DNA of 64,000 nucleotides, from NCBI RefSeq assembly GCF_000092125.1, contig NC_014212.1, positions 3,062,279-3,126,278 on the forward strand, in the 5' to 3' direction. The notes below the pieces were generated by a model. The model searched no databases, had not been told where the DNA came from, and saw nothing but the letters and a program-made list of their open reading frames with translations. Made by a program: the position numbers and the translations under genes. The stretch comes from Allomeiothermus silvanus DSM 9946. Its GTDB lineage: Bacteria > Deinococcota > Deinococci > Deinococcales > Thermaceae. Shown here piece by piece: positions 35,263-43,363 of this stretch; within the stretch, counting starts at the first letter, position 1; each line of letters begins with the position of its first letter.

Positions 35263-35731
35263 AGGGATCTCTCCAGATAAGCTTGGGTAACAGTATACCT
35301 ATATCGACGGTACGAAGTGGCTGCCTGTGGTGAGCTATAACCCTGCCCCTCGGATGCTGACGGGACCGTCTCTGGAGCTGTAATTGCACATCCTGATGCC
35401 GGAGGGTATACCGGGAAAAGTGGATCGGCGAGGAGATGCAGGGATCTGTGGGATAAAGATTCTAACATTTTGCCACACCTCCACCGGCAGTGGGTACCTG
35501 CGCGGTTTGACTCTTCTACGTCTGAAGTATAGTACGGGGTCAGTCTGCAGCGCTTATTAGTCCGCCGAAACTGCGGCCAATAAACCGGGATATTGTTCCA
35601 CATCAGGGTGTTGGCTCCCAATAAATGTTAGGAAATGTTGACTTTTTTTAAGAGATACCTTATTATGCTTCGCGTAACCAAATTCTGTTCGTGAGCAAGA
35701 AGCATCTCTTACGCGAGGTAATCGCCGTTAT
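35263..35731. other. 470-bp divergent control region of xylB and the DeoR operon
   Basis: No gene. It is A+T-richer than its surroundings. It holds a consensus promoter for deoR (35638-35666), a second possible promoter (TTGACT at about 35507 and TATAGT about 15 bases later), and inverted repeats around the deoR leader: AAGAGAT with ATCTCTT, and CTTCGCGTAA (35669-35678) with TTACGCGAGG (35709-35718). The latter pair is a plausible autoregulatory operator. The rest shows nothing recognisable. Confidence 0.55.
35638..35666 (+). promoter_or_regulatory. Promoter of the DeoR operon
   Basis: TTGACT (35638-35643) and TATTAT (35661-35666) are 17 bases apart, close to the sigma-70 consensus. The ATG of the regulator follows at 35732, leaving a leader of about 60 bases containing the inverted repeat CTTCGCGTAA/TTACGCGAGG. 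Confidence 0.75.
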
Positions 35732-36505
35732 ATGCTACCGGAGGAGCGTCGTCATAATTTGTTACGCCTGACTGCCGAACGAGGCCGTGTGAAGATCTCA
35801 GAGGCAGCCAAGAGGTTTGGTGTATCCGAGATGACCATCCACCGAGACATCCAGCTGCTGGAGTCCCAGGGTTTAGTACGCAAATTACACGGTGGGGTGG
35901 CCTTGGCAGGAGTCCAGGAAGTTCCTTACCGGGAGCGCATGGTACAGCAGTATGCCCAAAAGCGCGCCATTGCGGAAGCAGCGGTCAGACTGGTTCAGCC
36001 TGGCTACACCCTTTATCTCTCACCCGGAACTACCACCACCGAGATCGCCCGCTTGCTGCCTAATGAAAACCTTACCGTGGTCACCAACAGTCTACCTATT
36101 GCCCAAGAGCTGATGCACGCTACCCAACTTGAGGTAGTGCTCACCGGGGGCTCGGTGCGGCGTTATGCTGAGGCCCTGGTCGGCCCAGCAGCCGAGGCTA
36201 GTCTAGCTCAGGTCTTCGTTAATCTGGCTTTTGTAGGGATCACCGGCATGGATCCGGTGGGTGGACTGACTGTTTATTCAGAGAGCGAGGCCAGGGTCTT
36301 GCAAGCGGTCTTACGGTCTGCCCGCAAGACAATCTTGGTGGCGGACAGCAGCAAATGGGGCAAGGTGATGGGGCCACAGGTAGCGCCTGTGGAGATGGTG
36401 CATGTCCTCATAAGCGATGCAGCCTTGCCCAAGTCGGCGGTGGAGTATCTACAAGCTCGCGATGTGGCAGTAACCCTAGTAGAGGTAGTTGAGGACAAAC
36501 GATGA
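35732..36505 (+). CDS. DeoR/GlpR-family transcriptional regulator
   Basis: 257-residue repressor-type regulator of sugar metabolism. The N-terminal winged helix reads RRHNLLRLTAERGRVKISEAAKRFGVSEMTIHRDIQLLE. The effector domain (DeoRC, ribose-5-phosphate isomerase-like) has GYTLYLSPGTTTTEIARLL, TNSLPIAQEL, VVLTGGSVRRYAEALVG and LAFVGITGMDPVGGLTVYSESEA. Family members sense a phosphorylated sugar. It overlaps the dehydrogenase by 4 bp, so it heads the operon 35732-41340 and probably controls it and itself. Confidence 0.92.
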   Translation: MLPEERRHNLLRLTAERGRVKISEAAKRFGVSEMTIHRDIQLLESQGLVRKLHGGVALAGVQEVPYRERMVQQYAQKRAIAEAAVRLVQPGYTLYLSPGTTTTEIARLLPNENLTVVTNSLPIAQELMHATQLEVVLTGGSVRRYAEALVGPAAEASLAQVFVNLAFVGITGMDPVGGLTVYSESEARVLQAVLRSARKTILVADSSKWGKVMGPQVAPVEMVHVLISDAALPKSAVEYLQARDVAVTLVEVVEDKR

Positions 36506-37545
36506 AAGCTCTTTTGATCGATGGCCCAGGGAAAGTCAGGGTAGGGGAGTTCGAGCAACCCCCCACGGACGTGGAAGGGCGGCTGCGCGTCGCGGTACAG
36601 GCCGTAACAGTATGCGGCTCAGATCTACACTACTTTCTCGAAGGCGGTATCGGCAGTGCAGTGGTACGGGAACCCTTTGTAGTAGGACATGAGTTTTCTG
36701 GCATAGTAGACGATCCGAATGGGGCAAGGTTTGGCTTGCCGGAGGGTACACTGGTCGCAGTAGATCCTGCCGAATCTTGTGGTGGTTGTGAGTGGTGCTT
36801 GGCAGGCTCCCCAAATCTCTGTCCCAACGTGGAATTCGCAGGTTCTCCCCCAGTCCCCGGGGCTATGCGGGAGTTCTTCTGGGCCAAACCGAGCAATCTT
36901 TTCCCACTGCCGAAAGGGTTTGACGCGGTGGACGCGGCTTTGCTGGAGCCGCTCGGAGTTGCGATTCACGCGGTGGACCACGCGAAGATTCGCCTTGGCT
37001 GCCGAGTAGCTGTGGTGGGGGCCGGGGCGATTGGCATGTATCTCCTTCAGGTAGCCCGGGTAGCTGGGGCCGGGGAGGTGCACGTCCTTGAGCCGCTAGA
37101 GTATCGCCGCCGTAAAGCTCTGGAGCTTGGCGCAGATGCTGTTCATAGCACCCCAGAGGAACTTTTACAGGCCACCGAAGGGCTGGGAGCGGAGGTGGTG
37201 CTGGAGGCCACTGACAGCGCACAAGGTCCAGAAGACGCCTGCACGGTCGCACGCATCGGTGGCAGAGTGGTGCTGGTCGGTATACCTGAGGGTGATCGCT
37301 TTAGCCTCACAGCTTCGCAGGTGCGGCGTAAGGGACTCACGATCAAACTCTCTAGGCGAATGGGCCACGTATACCCACGAGCAATCCGCCTTGCCTCATC
37401 CGGCCGTGTCAACTTGCGGGCGGTGGCTACGCATCAATTCACCCTGGATCAAGCTCCTTTAGCCTTCTCCCTTCAGGCTGCGCGTAAGGAGGAGATTATC
37501 AAAAGCGTCATCCACATTCAGCCACAAACCCCGATCGATGGCTGA
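36502..37545 (+). CDS. Zinc-dependent medium-chain dehydrogenase (polyol type)
   Basis: 347-residue NAD(P)-dependent alcohol dehydrogenase. Catalytic zinc ligands appear as TVCGSDLHYF (Cys) and GHEFSGIV (His-Glu). A structural-zinc cluster is present as ESCGGCEWCLAGSPNLCPN (four Cys). The Rossmann fold is in RVAVVGAGAIGMYLLQVARVAGA. The closest named relatives by layout are L-idonate/sorbitol/xylitol dehydrogenases, so oxidation of a polyol to a ketose is inferred; the substrate is not determined. It is translationally coupled to deoR and starts with ATG 36502. Confidence 0.88.
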   Translation: MKALLIDGPGKVRVGEFEQPPTDVEGRLRVAVQAVTVCGSDLHYFLEGGIGSAVVREPFVVGHEFSGIVDDPNGARFGLPEGTLVAVDPAESCGGCEWCLAGSPNLCPNVEFAGSPPVPGAMREFFWAKPSNLFPLPKGFDAVDAALLEPLGVAIHAVDHAKIRLGCRVAVVGAGAIGMYLLQVARVAGAGEVHVLEPLEYRRRKALELGADAVHSTPEELLQATEGLGAEVVLEATDSAQGPEDACTVARIGGRVVLVGIPEGDRFSLTASQVRRKGLTIKLSRRMGHVYPRAIRLASSGRVNLRAVATHQFTLDQAPLAFSLQAARKEEIIKSVIHIQPQTPIDG

Positions 37546-37593
37546 ATGGACGATGAAGCGGGGAATGCCCCGCATTGTAGAAAGGAGGCAGTT

Positions 37594-38943
37594 GTGAAGC
37601 GTCTAGGTGCACTCGTCACGGCCCTCACTCTATGTATCTGCATAGGGGGAATAGGAGCAGCTCAGGGATGGTCGCTAGCAGAGGCAGCCAAACCGTATGC
37701 TGGCACCAGCATCAAAGCCATCTTCCTCGACCGTCCCGGGTACAAGGCCGCAGCCAAGCTATTGCCGGAGTTCGAGAAGATAACCGGGATCAAGGTGAAC
37801 ACTGAAGTGATCCCTTACGAAAACACTCGGGAGAAGATTGTCCTTGACATGACTGCCCGTGGCGGGGAGTACGACGTGGTACTCACCGATGTCGTATGGA
37901 TTGGGGAGTTTGCTTCCAACGGCTGGTTGGTACCTCTTGAGAAGTTCTATAACGATCCGAAGCTGGCTGACCCGGCGCTCAATCTCAAGGGGTTTTTCCC
38001 CATTCTACTCGACAGCTTCGGCACCTGGGACAAAAAGATCTACGGACTTCCCTTCGATAACTACGCTGGGCTGCTGTTCTACAACAAATGCATGCTGCAA
38101 AAAGCTGGATTCAGCAAGCCACCGGCTACCTGGGAAGAACTCCTGAAGGTATACGCTCCCAAACTCACCAACCCTAAAGCGGGGGTGTATGCCTTTGCTC
38201 TGCAGTCCCGACGCGGAGAGACACAGAGCGCAGACAGCTTTATGCGGATGCTCTGGCCTTTTGGCGGCTCTTTGATCGATCCCAAAACCTTCGAGCCTAA
38301 TCTGCTCTCTCCAGCCTCATTGCGTGGCCTGCAATTCCGTCAGGATCTCATGAAGTACATGCCTCCGGGAATAGTCGACTATGACCACAACGAAGCGGTA
38401 AACGCCCTGGCGCAGGGTAAGGTCGCCATGATCACCGAGTGGAGCGCATTTTACACTACCCTCGCAGACCCTAAATCCTCCAAGCTTGGCAACTGCCTCG
38501 GTGTGGCCACTGAGCCCGCAGGCCCTGCGGGTCTCAAGGGAGCTTTGGGTGGTTTCAGCTACGGAGTCAACGCGTTTAGCCCGCCGGAGCGGCAAGCTGC
38601 CGCATACTTGTTCATCCAGTGGATCACCAGCGAGGCTAAGGCCAAGGATTATGTCAGAGCTGGCGGTGTCTCGGCTCGGATGAGCGTGTACAAGGATCCG
38701 GCTATCCAGAAAGCTTTCCCCTTTACGGTACCGATGGTAAAGGCCTGGGAACAGGGTAATCCTATCTTCCGTCCACGTTTCCCCGAGTGGCCTGAGATCT
38801 CCGAGGTTATCGCACAAATTGGCACCGAGATGATGCTGGGCAAGGTTTCGGTTAAGGATGGTGCTGCTCAGATCAACGCCAAAGTGAAAGAGATTCTGAC
38901 GAAAGCCGGATACTACGACGGCAAAAAACCGAAATTGCAATAG
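37594..38943 (+). CDS. ABC sugar transporter substrate-binding protein (family 1)
   Basis: A 449-residue extracytoplasmic solute-binding protein. The signal peptide is [24 protein letters not shown]. The mature part has [36 protein letters not shown] and [18 protein letters not shown], typical of carbohydrate-binding SBP family 1. GTG 37594 is chosen because AAAGGAGG lies 7 bp before it and the signal peptide begins there; an upstream ATG at 37546 is rejected. Sugar uptake presumably uses the two permeases downstream. Confidence 0.9.
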   Translation: MKRLGALVTALTLCICIGGIGAAQGWSLAEAAKPYAGTSIKAIFLDRPGYKAAAKLLPEFEKITGIKVNTEVIPYENTREKIVLDMTARGGEYDVVLTDVVWIGEFASNGWLVPLEKFYNDPKLADPALNLKGFFPILLDSFGTWDKKIYGLPFDNYAGLLFYNKCMLQKAGFSKPPATWEELLKVYAPKLTNPKAGVYAFALQSRRGETQSADSFMRMLWPFGGSLIDPKTFEPNLLSPASLRGLQFRQDLMKYMPPGIVDYDHNEAVNALAQGKVAMITEWSAFYTTLADPKSSKLGNCLGVATEPAGPAGLKGALGGFSYGVNAFSPPERQAAAYLFIQWITSEAKAKDYVRAGGVSARMSVYKDPAIQKAFPFTVPMVKAWEQGNPIFRPRFPEWPEISEVIAQIGTEMMLGKVSVKDGAAQINAKVKEILTKAGYYDGKKPKLQ

Positions 38944-39031
38944 CCTCGAGTGGTTGGCTGATGTGTTGCCTGCGCGGAGCGCTCGAGAGTACCTAAGAAG
39001 GCCCGTGCAGGCAACAACACCAGGTGGAGTT

Positions 39032-39592
39032 ATGCATGATTTGAGAGCAATGGCAGCCCAAGCTCTTTCCGAAATCGAAGGGGTGTTTGCTAAGGTAAGT
39101 CCTGAAGCGACGGAAACCCTACTCAATGAGGTTTTGCACGCTCGCCGTATCGCTACATATGGCGTCGGTCGCGAAGGGCTGATGATGAAGGCCTTGTGTA
39201 TGCGGCTGTTCCACCTCGGCTTAGACGCCCACGTGGTGGGTGATATGACCACGCCGCCTTTGAGTGATGGTGATTTGCTGTTGGTAAGTGCAGGCCCCGG
39301 TCACTTTTTCACCGTAGAGGGCCTTGTCCGTGCTGCCCGCCAGGCCAAGGCCCGAACCCTTTGCTTCACCGCACAGCCGCAGGGCACAGTTCCTCAGCTG
39401 TGTGATGTGATTGTGTATCTGCCTGCTCAGACCATGGCAAATGACCAAGGCGAGGCGACCTCAATACTGCCCATGGGTAGCCTGTACGAGGCCGTGCTGA
39501 TGGTGTTCGCTGATCTGATTTCCATTTTGCTGCGTGAGCGGTTAGGTCAAGATCCTGCCCAAATGCGCTTGAGGCATACCAACCTGGAGTGA
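39032..39592 (+). CDS. SIS-domain isomerase, 6-phospho-3-hexuloisomerase-like
   Basis: A 186-residue sugar isomerase (SIS) protein. Seen: [35 protein letters not shown] and [29 protein letters not shown] with the phosphate-binding Ser/Gly residues, then [11 protein letters not shown] and [16 protein letters not shown]. It matches the PHI branch of SIS proteins, which interconverts hexulose 6-phosphates. It sits between the binding protein and the permeases of the transporter, an unusual place. No hexulose-phosphate synthase partner is near. ATG 39032 fits the length of the family. Confidence 0.8.
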   Translation: MHDLRAMAAQALSEIEGVFAKVSPEATETLLNEVLHARRIATYGVGREGLMMKALCMRLFHLGLDAHVVGDMTTPPLSDGDLLLVSAGPGHFFTVEGLVRAARQAKARTLCFTAQPQGTVPQLCDVIVYLPAQTMANDQGEATSILPMGSLYEAVLMVFADLISILLRERLGQDPAQMRLRHTNLE

Positions 39593-39594
39593 GC

Positions 39595-40467
39595 ATGTGG
39601 TCACCCCGAACCCGCAACTTTTTTCTCGCTCCCGCAGTTATTGTTTTGCTTGGAGTCGGGATTTTTCCCCTGCTGTTTGCGGTGGATGTTTCCTTGCGTG
39701 ATTACCAAATCACTAAACCCGCGCTGGGCTTTGGATGGAACAACTTTGCCAACTATCTGCAGGTTTTCAGCGACCCGTATTTTTGGGGATCGTTAGGGCG
39801 CACCTTTTTCTTTCTAATTCTGACCCTTCCGGTACAGTTTCTGCTGGGCCTGTGCATAGCGCTCTTGCTGTACCGAAAGGATTGGGGGTTTCTTCGCTCG
39901 GTTGCTCGGGTCGCTCTGGTAATCCCGCTGGCAACTACCCCTGCGGTGGTAGGTCTGATAGGCCGGCTCATCTTCGATAGTGACTTTGGCCTGGCAAACT
40001 GGATAGTTTATCTGCTCGGTGGTGCCAAGGTCACTTTCTTGGGAGATCCTAATCTTGCACTGCTGGCAGTGGCGTTCATGGACACTTGGCAGTGGACGCC
40101 CTTTTTTGCCCTGGTGTTTCTAGCAAGCCTTACTTCGGTGCCCCACGAGGCTGTGGAAGCGGCCACTCTCGAAACGGATCGGCGGTGGGATTTGTTTCGC
40201 TTCGTGGAGTGGCCTTACCTGCTTCCGGGGCTTACCGCGGTACTGATTTTGCGTACGGCGGATGCGATGAAGTTGTTCGATCTGATTTTCGTGATGACGC
40301 GAGGTGGTCCTGGTTCCGCTACTGAGCTGATCAGCGTATATACCCAGCGCGTTGGATTCCGGGTCTTCGATCTCGGGGTGGCTTCCGCTATGGCCGTTCT
40401 ATCGCTGGTAGTGACCATAGTACTTGCGAGGCTATACATTCGTGTGTTCTACCGTGAAACAGAATAG
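39595..40467 (+). CDS. ABC sugar transporter permease (MalF/UgpA-type)
   Basis: A 290-residue inner-membrane permease with six hydrophobic helices. The cytoplasmic EAA loop is HEAVEAATLETDRRWDLFRFVEWPYLLPG, with the conserved E-A-A-x(3)-G-like pattern partly changed. The N-terminal part (FFLAPAVIVLLGVGIFPLLFA) is typical for MalF-like subunits. GTG 39589 and ATG 39595 are both possible, the latter with better spacing to GGAG. It overlaps the SIS gene stop region by no more than 4 bp, indicating coupling. Confidence 0.9.
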   Translation: MWSPRTRNFFLAPAVIVLLGVGIFPLLFAVDVSLRDYQITKPALGFGWNNFANYLQVFSDPYFWGSLGRTFFFLILTLPVQFLLGLCIALLLYRKDWGFLRSVARVALVIPLATTPAVVGLIGRLIFDSDFGLANWIVYLLGGAKVTFLGDPNLALLAVAFMDTWQWTPFFALVFLASLTSVPHEAVEAATLETDRRWDLFRFVEWPYLLPGLTAVLILRTADAMKLFDLIFVMTRGGPGSATELISVYTQRVGFRVFDLGVASAMAVLSLVVTIVLARLYIRVFYRETE

Positions 40468-41340
40468 GTGGCTGGAAAGATGATAGATGCCGATGTAGTT
40501 CGTGAAAATGCAGTGTCACGTCCACGGGTTGACCTAGGGCACCTCGCAGTGGGGGTAGCGCTGGTGTTAGTCATCGTGGCCACCGTCTTTCCCTTTTTCT
40601 GGATGGTCGCAGCCTCGTTAAAGACCCGGGCCGACGTGTTAGCCTTCCCGCCGGTGTGGATCTTCACCCCTACCCTTGACCACTACCGCGAAGCGCTCTC
40701 CCGAGTAGATGTGGCCCGCTCACTGTTCAACTCCCTGATTATAGGAACTGCATCTACCTTCCTGGCGCTTTTGGTAGGAACGCCTGCAGCTTATGCCTTG
40801 GCACGATGGGAGTGGCGAGGTAAGCGCGAGGTGTGGTTTTGGATAATTAGCAACCGATTTATGTCCCCAGTAGTGCTTGCTCTGCCCTTCTTTCTCCTGG
40901 CAAGGGCGCTAGGGGTTCTTGATAACCCCTGGACCTTGGTGGCCATTTATCTGACCTTTAACGTGCCGCTCGTGGTGTGGATTGTAATGGATCAGTTCCG
41001 AGCAGTTCCTCGGGAGCTTGACGAAGCTGCAGTAGTAGACGGAGCTACACCCTTTATAGCTTTCTTTCGAGTGGTCTTGCCGCTGGCTACCCCAGGGGTG
41101 GTGGTCTCCGCCATTCTCTGTTTCATCTTTAGCTGGAATGAGTTGCTATATGCCCTTGTGCTTACGCGGGCAGCCGCTCGTACTGCTCCTGTTGCTGCTA
41201 CTGCATTCATGAGTGGGTACGATCTGCCGTGGGGTGAAATCATGGCCACAGGAACTATGATTGTGCTACCAGTGATCGTCTTCGCTCTATTAGTGTCTAG
41301 ACATCTTGTACGAGGTCTCACTTTAGGGGCCATAAAATAG
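40468..41340 (+). CDS. ABC sugar transporter permease (MalG/UgpE-type)
   Basis: A 290-residue permease, partner of the preceding gene. Six hydrophobic helices and the EAA motif [30 protein letters not shown], of the MalG subfamily, are clear. GTG 40468 follows the MalF-like stop directly; ATG 40480 is an alternative. No ABC ATPase gene follows in the island, so the transporter must borrow an ATPase encoded elsewhere, as with MsmK/UgpC-type shared ATPases. Confidence 0.9.
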   Translation: MAGKMIDADVVRENAVSRPRVDLGHLAVGVALVLVIVATVFPFFWMVAASLKTRADVLAFPPVWIFTPTLDHYREALSRVDVARSLFNSLIIGTASTFLALLVGTPAAYALARWEWRGKREVWFWIISNRFMSPVVLALPFFLLARALGVLDNPWTLVAIYLTFNVPLVVWIVMDQFRAVPRELDEAAVVDGATPFIAFFRVVLPLATPGVVVSAILCFIFSWNELLYALVLTRAAARTAPVAATAFMSGYDLPWGEIMATGTMIVLPVIVFALLVSRHLVRGLTLGAIK

Positions 41341-41849
41341 ACCACCAACCGTCTCATAACACTTCGGATCTATAGGCACTAGGCGATCTGCTGCTACGGC
41401 GTAGCACTTTTTGCACCGGAAAAACAACCCAACAGCCCCAAATCAAGGTATAAGAGATGAGCACCGCATCTAATACATTTGAAGGATCTTACGGTGAGAG
41501 TAGATAGCACTGTGAGTGGCAAATCCAAGCCATGTCTGCGGCCCCCCGGCTCGAAGGGCTTTACGCCGGAATTCTTAGTCGAGTTTGTAGAGTTTTCCGA
41601 CAGATGGTGTAGCCGCTCAGATTGTGCAAAGCTTTACTTGTTCGTAAGTGCTATTTTGCCAAAAAATGCAAGAACCGTGTAGCAAGTGGGCACTGCCAGT
41701 TCACTCCCAGGATCCACATGTTCAGGTTCGCTTTGAGGATCTACCTAATTTTCGCGGAGGAGAGTAGACGCTTTCTGGTTACCTGAATGTGGGCACGCTA
41801 TGAACTGGTACAACGTGCTTGCATCTGCAAGCTTCCATAGGAGGTTTCT
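41341..41849 (+). other. 510-bp gap with apparent coding remnants
   Basis: No intact gene is called. Several short frames have plausible coding flavour but no recognised family: codons 41663-41767 read MQEPCSKWALPVHSQDPHVQ then VRFEDLPNFRGGE and stop; another at 41533-41613 reads MSAAPRLEGLYAGILSRVCR. They look like pieces of one or two decayed genes that once joined the transporter operon to the TIM-barrel isomerase. AGGAGG lies before the next gene. No promoter is obvious. Confidence 0.35.
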
Positions 41850-42782
41850 ATGAACGGCTTTGAGCAGGTGATCGCCACCCCTAACCCTTTAGGTATAAAC
41901 CTCAGCTTCGCGGTCAAACGCTGGGTAGAGCCTGAGGCTTGGGCTGAGCGGGTTGTAGCGTGCGGGTTAGAGCTGGTTCAGTTTAGCTTTGATCTGCTGG
42001 ATCCTCTCTGGCCGGCTCGCTTGCGCACATCCCTTGCACAACAGCACAGCAAAGCGGCCAAGGCTTTCGGCCTTGAGATCCACAGTGCGTTCGTGGGGTT
42101 GGCTTGCTACACCTATAATAACCTCTTGCATCCTTTGCCCGAAGGGCGAGAAGCCGCCATGAATTGGTGGCGCGCTGCGATCGAAACGGCTGCCGAACTT
42201 GAAACCCCTAGAATTGGTGGGCCAGTTGGAGGGATGTCTGTACGTGACAATGTCAATCCTGCCAGTCGCAAAGAGCGTCTAGACAGGCTTGTAGAGGATC
42301 TATGTACGCTTCTGGAATACGCTAGTAAGCTTGGTATACGCGAGTGGCTTATTGAACCAACCCCATTGCCCAGGGAAACCCCTGTTTCCCCGGAGGAATC
42401 GGTACGTCTCCTGGAACACCTAACCGGATTTATTCCAGTAAAACTTTGTATCGATGTGGGTCACGCCTTGTATCGACCCTTATATCAAGAGCACGCCCGC
42501 CTTGAGCCCTGGCTAGCGCTTGGGAACAGGATAGGTATGCTTCATCTACAACAAACTGATGGACAAAGCGACTCGCACTGGGGTTTCAGCACCCCTGGAA
42601 TTGTTGATCTTTTCAAAATTCGCGATCTGCTAAAGGATGGTCCTGAAGGAATTCCGGTGGTCCTGGAAGTGTTCTATCCATTTGAGGCTGCTGATGATTA
42701 CGTATGGGAAGACGTTCAAGCCAGCGTGAGCGCGATACGCCGAAGCTGGGGGTATACCAAAAGTGATTCAGACAGAGAGTGA
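41850..42782 (+). CDS. TIM-barrel sugar (phosphate) isomerase/epimerase
   Basis: A 310-residue AP-endonuclease-2-like TIM-barrel protein. Metal ligands expected for this superfamily are visible in IREWLIEPTP (Glu), LCIDVGHALYR (Asp/His), IGMLHLQQTDG (His) and PVVLEVFYPFE (Glu). Relatives include xylose isomerase-like, tagatose epimerase and erythrulose-phosphate isomerases; specificity cannot be assigned. ATG 41850 follows AGGAGG. Next to FGGY kinases and a polyol dehydrogenase, it plausibly isomerises the phosphorylated ketose in the island pathway. Confidence 0.85.
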   Translation: MNGFEQVIATPNPLGINLSFAVKRWVEPEAWAERVVACGLELVQFSFDLLDPLWPARLRTSLAQQHSKAAKAFGLEIHSAFVGLACYTYNNLLHPLPEGREAAMNWWRAAIETAAELETPRIGGPVGGMSVRDNVNPASRKERLDRLVEDLCTLLEYASKLGIREWLIEPTPLPRETPVSPEESVRLLEHLTGFIPVKLCIDVGHALYRPLYQEHARLEPWLALGNRIGMLHLQQTDGQSDSHWGFSTPGIVDLFKIRDLLKDGPEGIPVVLEVFYPFEAADDYVWEDVQASVSAIRRSWGYTKSDSDRE

Positions 42783-42870
42783 TTCCTTCATATGCTACCT
42801 GATTACCTTGCCAGGATAAGAAAAGTTGAAACCACACAGTTCAGAGATGTCCCGATCAGGAGTTTTCACC

Positions 42871-43363
42871 CTACCTTCCACCCCCCTTCCCGAGCCTCTT
42901 CCTGGGGGGCGAAGTGGCTTTTAGCTCGGTCAGTAGCCTGTCTCCGGCCACCCGCTGGGCGTGGCGCCAGGCCATCCCCGGAATTGCCGCCCGCACCTCC
43001 CTCACCGCACCAAAGGCCCGGACCACCAACTCGTTGTGCATGAGCTGGGCGGCAAAGGAACGGGCTTGGCTCCACCCCTGCCCCAGGTTCTGCTGGTAAA
43101 GCCGGTGCACCACCTCCGCCTTCCAACGGCAAAACCACGCCTCCAACACCGTCTGCATACCCCCCGCCAGGGTGGAGACCAGGGCCAGCCTCCGCCACTC
43201 CACCCCCCGCCCCACCCAGACCCGCACCGGGTCCACCGCCCCCACCTGGGGCCACACCACCCGCACCCGCCTCACCCAGGCCGCGAGCAGGCAGGAGCGG
43301 GTCGCTTTCAAAAAAAGTGGCCCAGGAGGTAGAAACCCAGCGGCAGCTGCACCCGGATAAGGA
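42871..43363 (-). pseudogene. C-terminal remnant of a DDE-type transposase
   Basis: About 160 codons cut at their 5' end by the IS256 element. The reading frame has LVSTLAGGMQTVLEAWFCRWKAEVVHRLYQQNLGQGWSQARS, then LMHNELVVRAFGAVREVRAAIPGM, resembling the C-terminal helices of IS701/IS4-type transposases (RW-x-x-E plus an LG-x-x-x-x-RS motif). No start or catalytic Asp residues remain. A short Arg/Gly-rich tail precedes the stop at 42871. The exact family is uncertain. Confidence 0.5.

Noticed and set aside
41479-41682. 67-codon frame in the island gap
   Set aside because: No homology or ribosome site, and nearby frames have equal coding look; treated as part of a decayed region.
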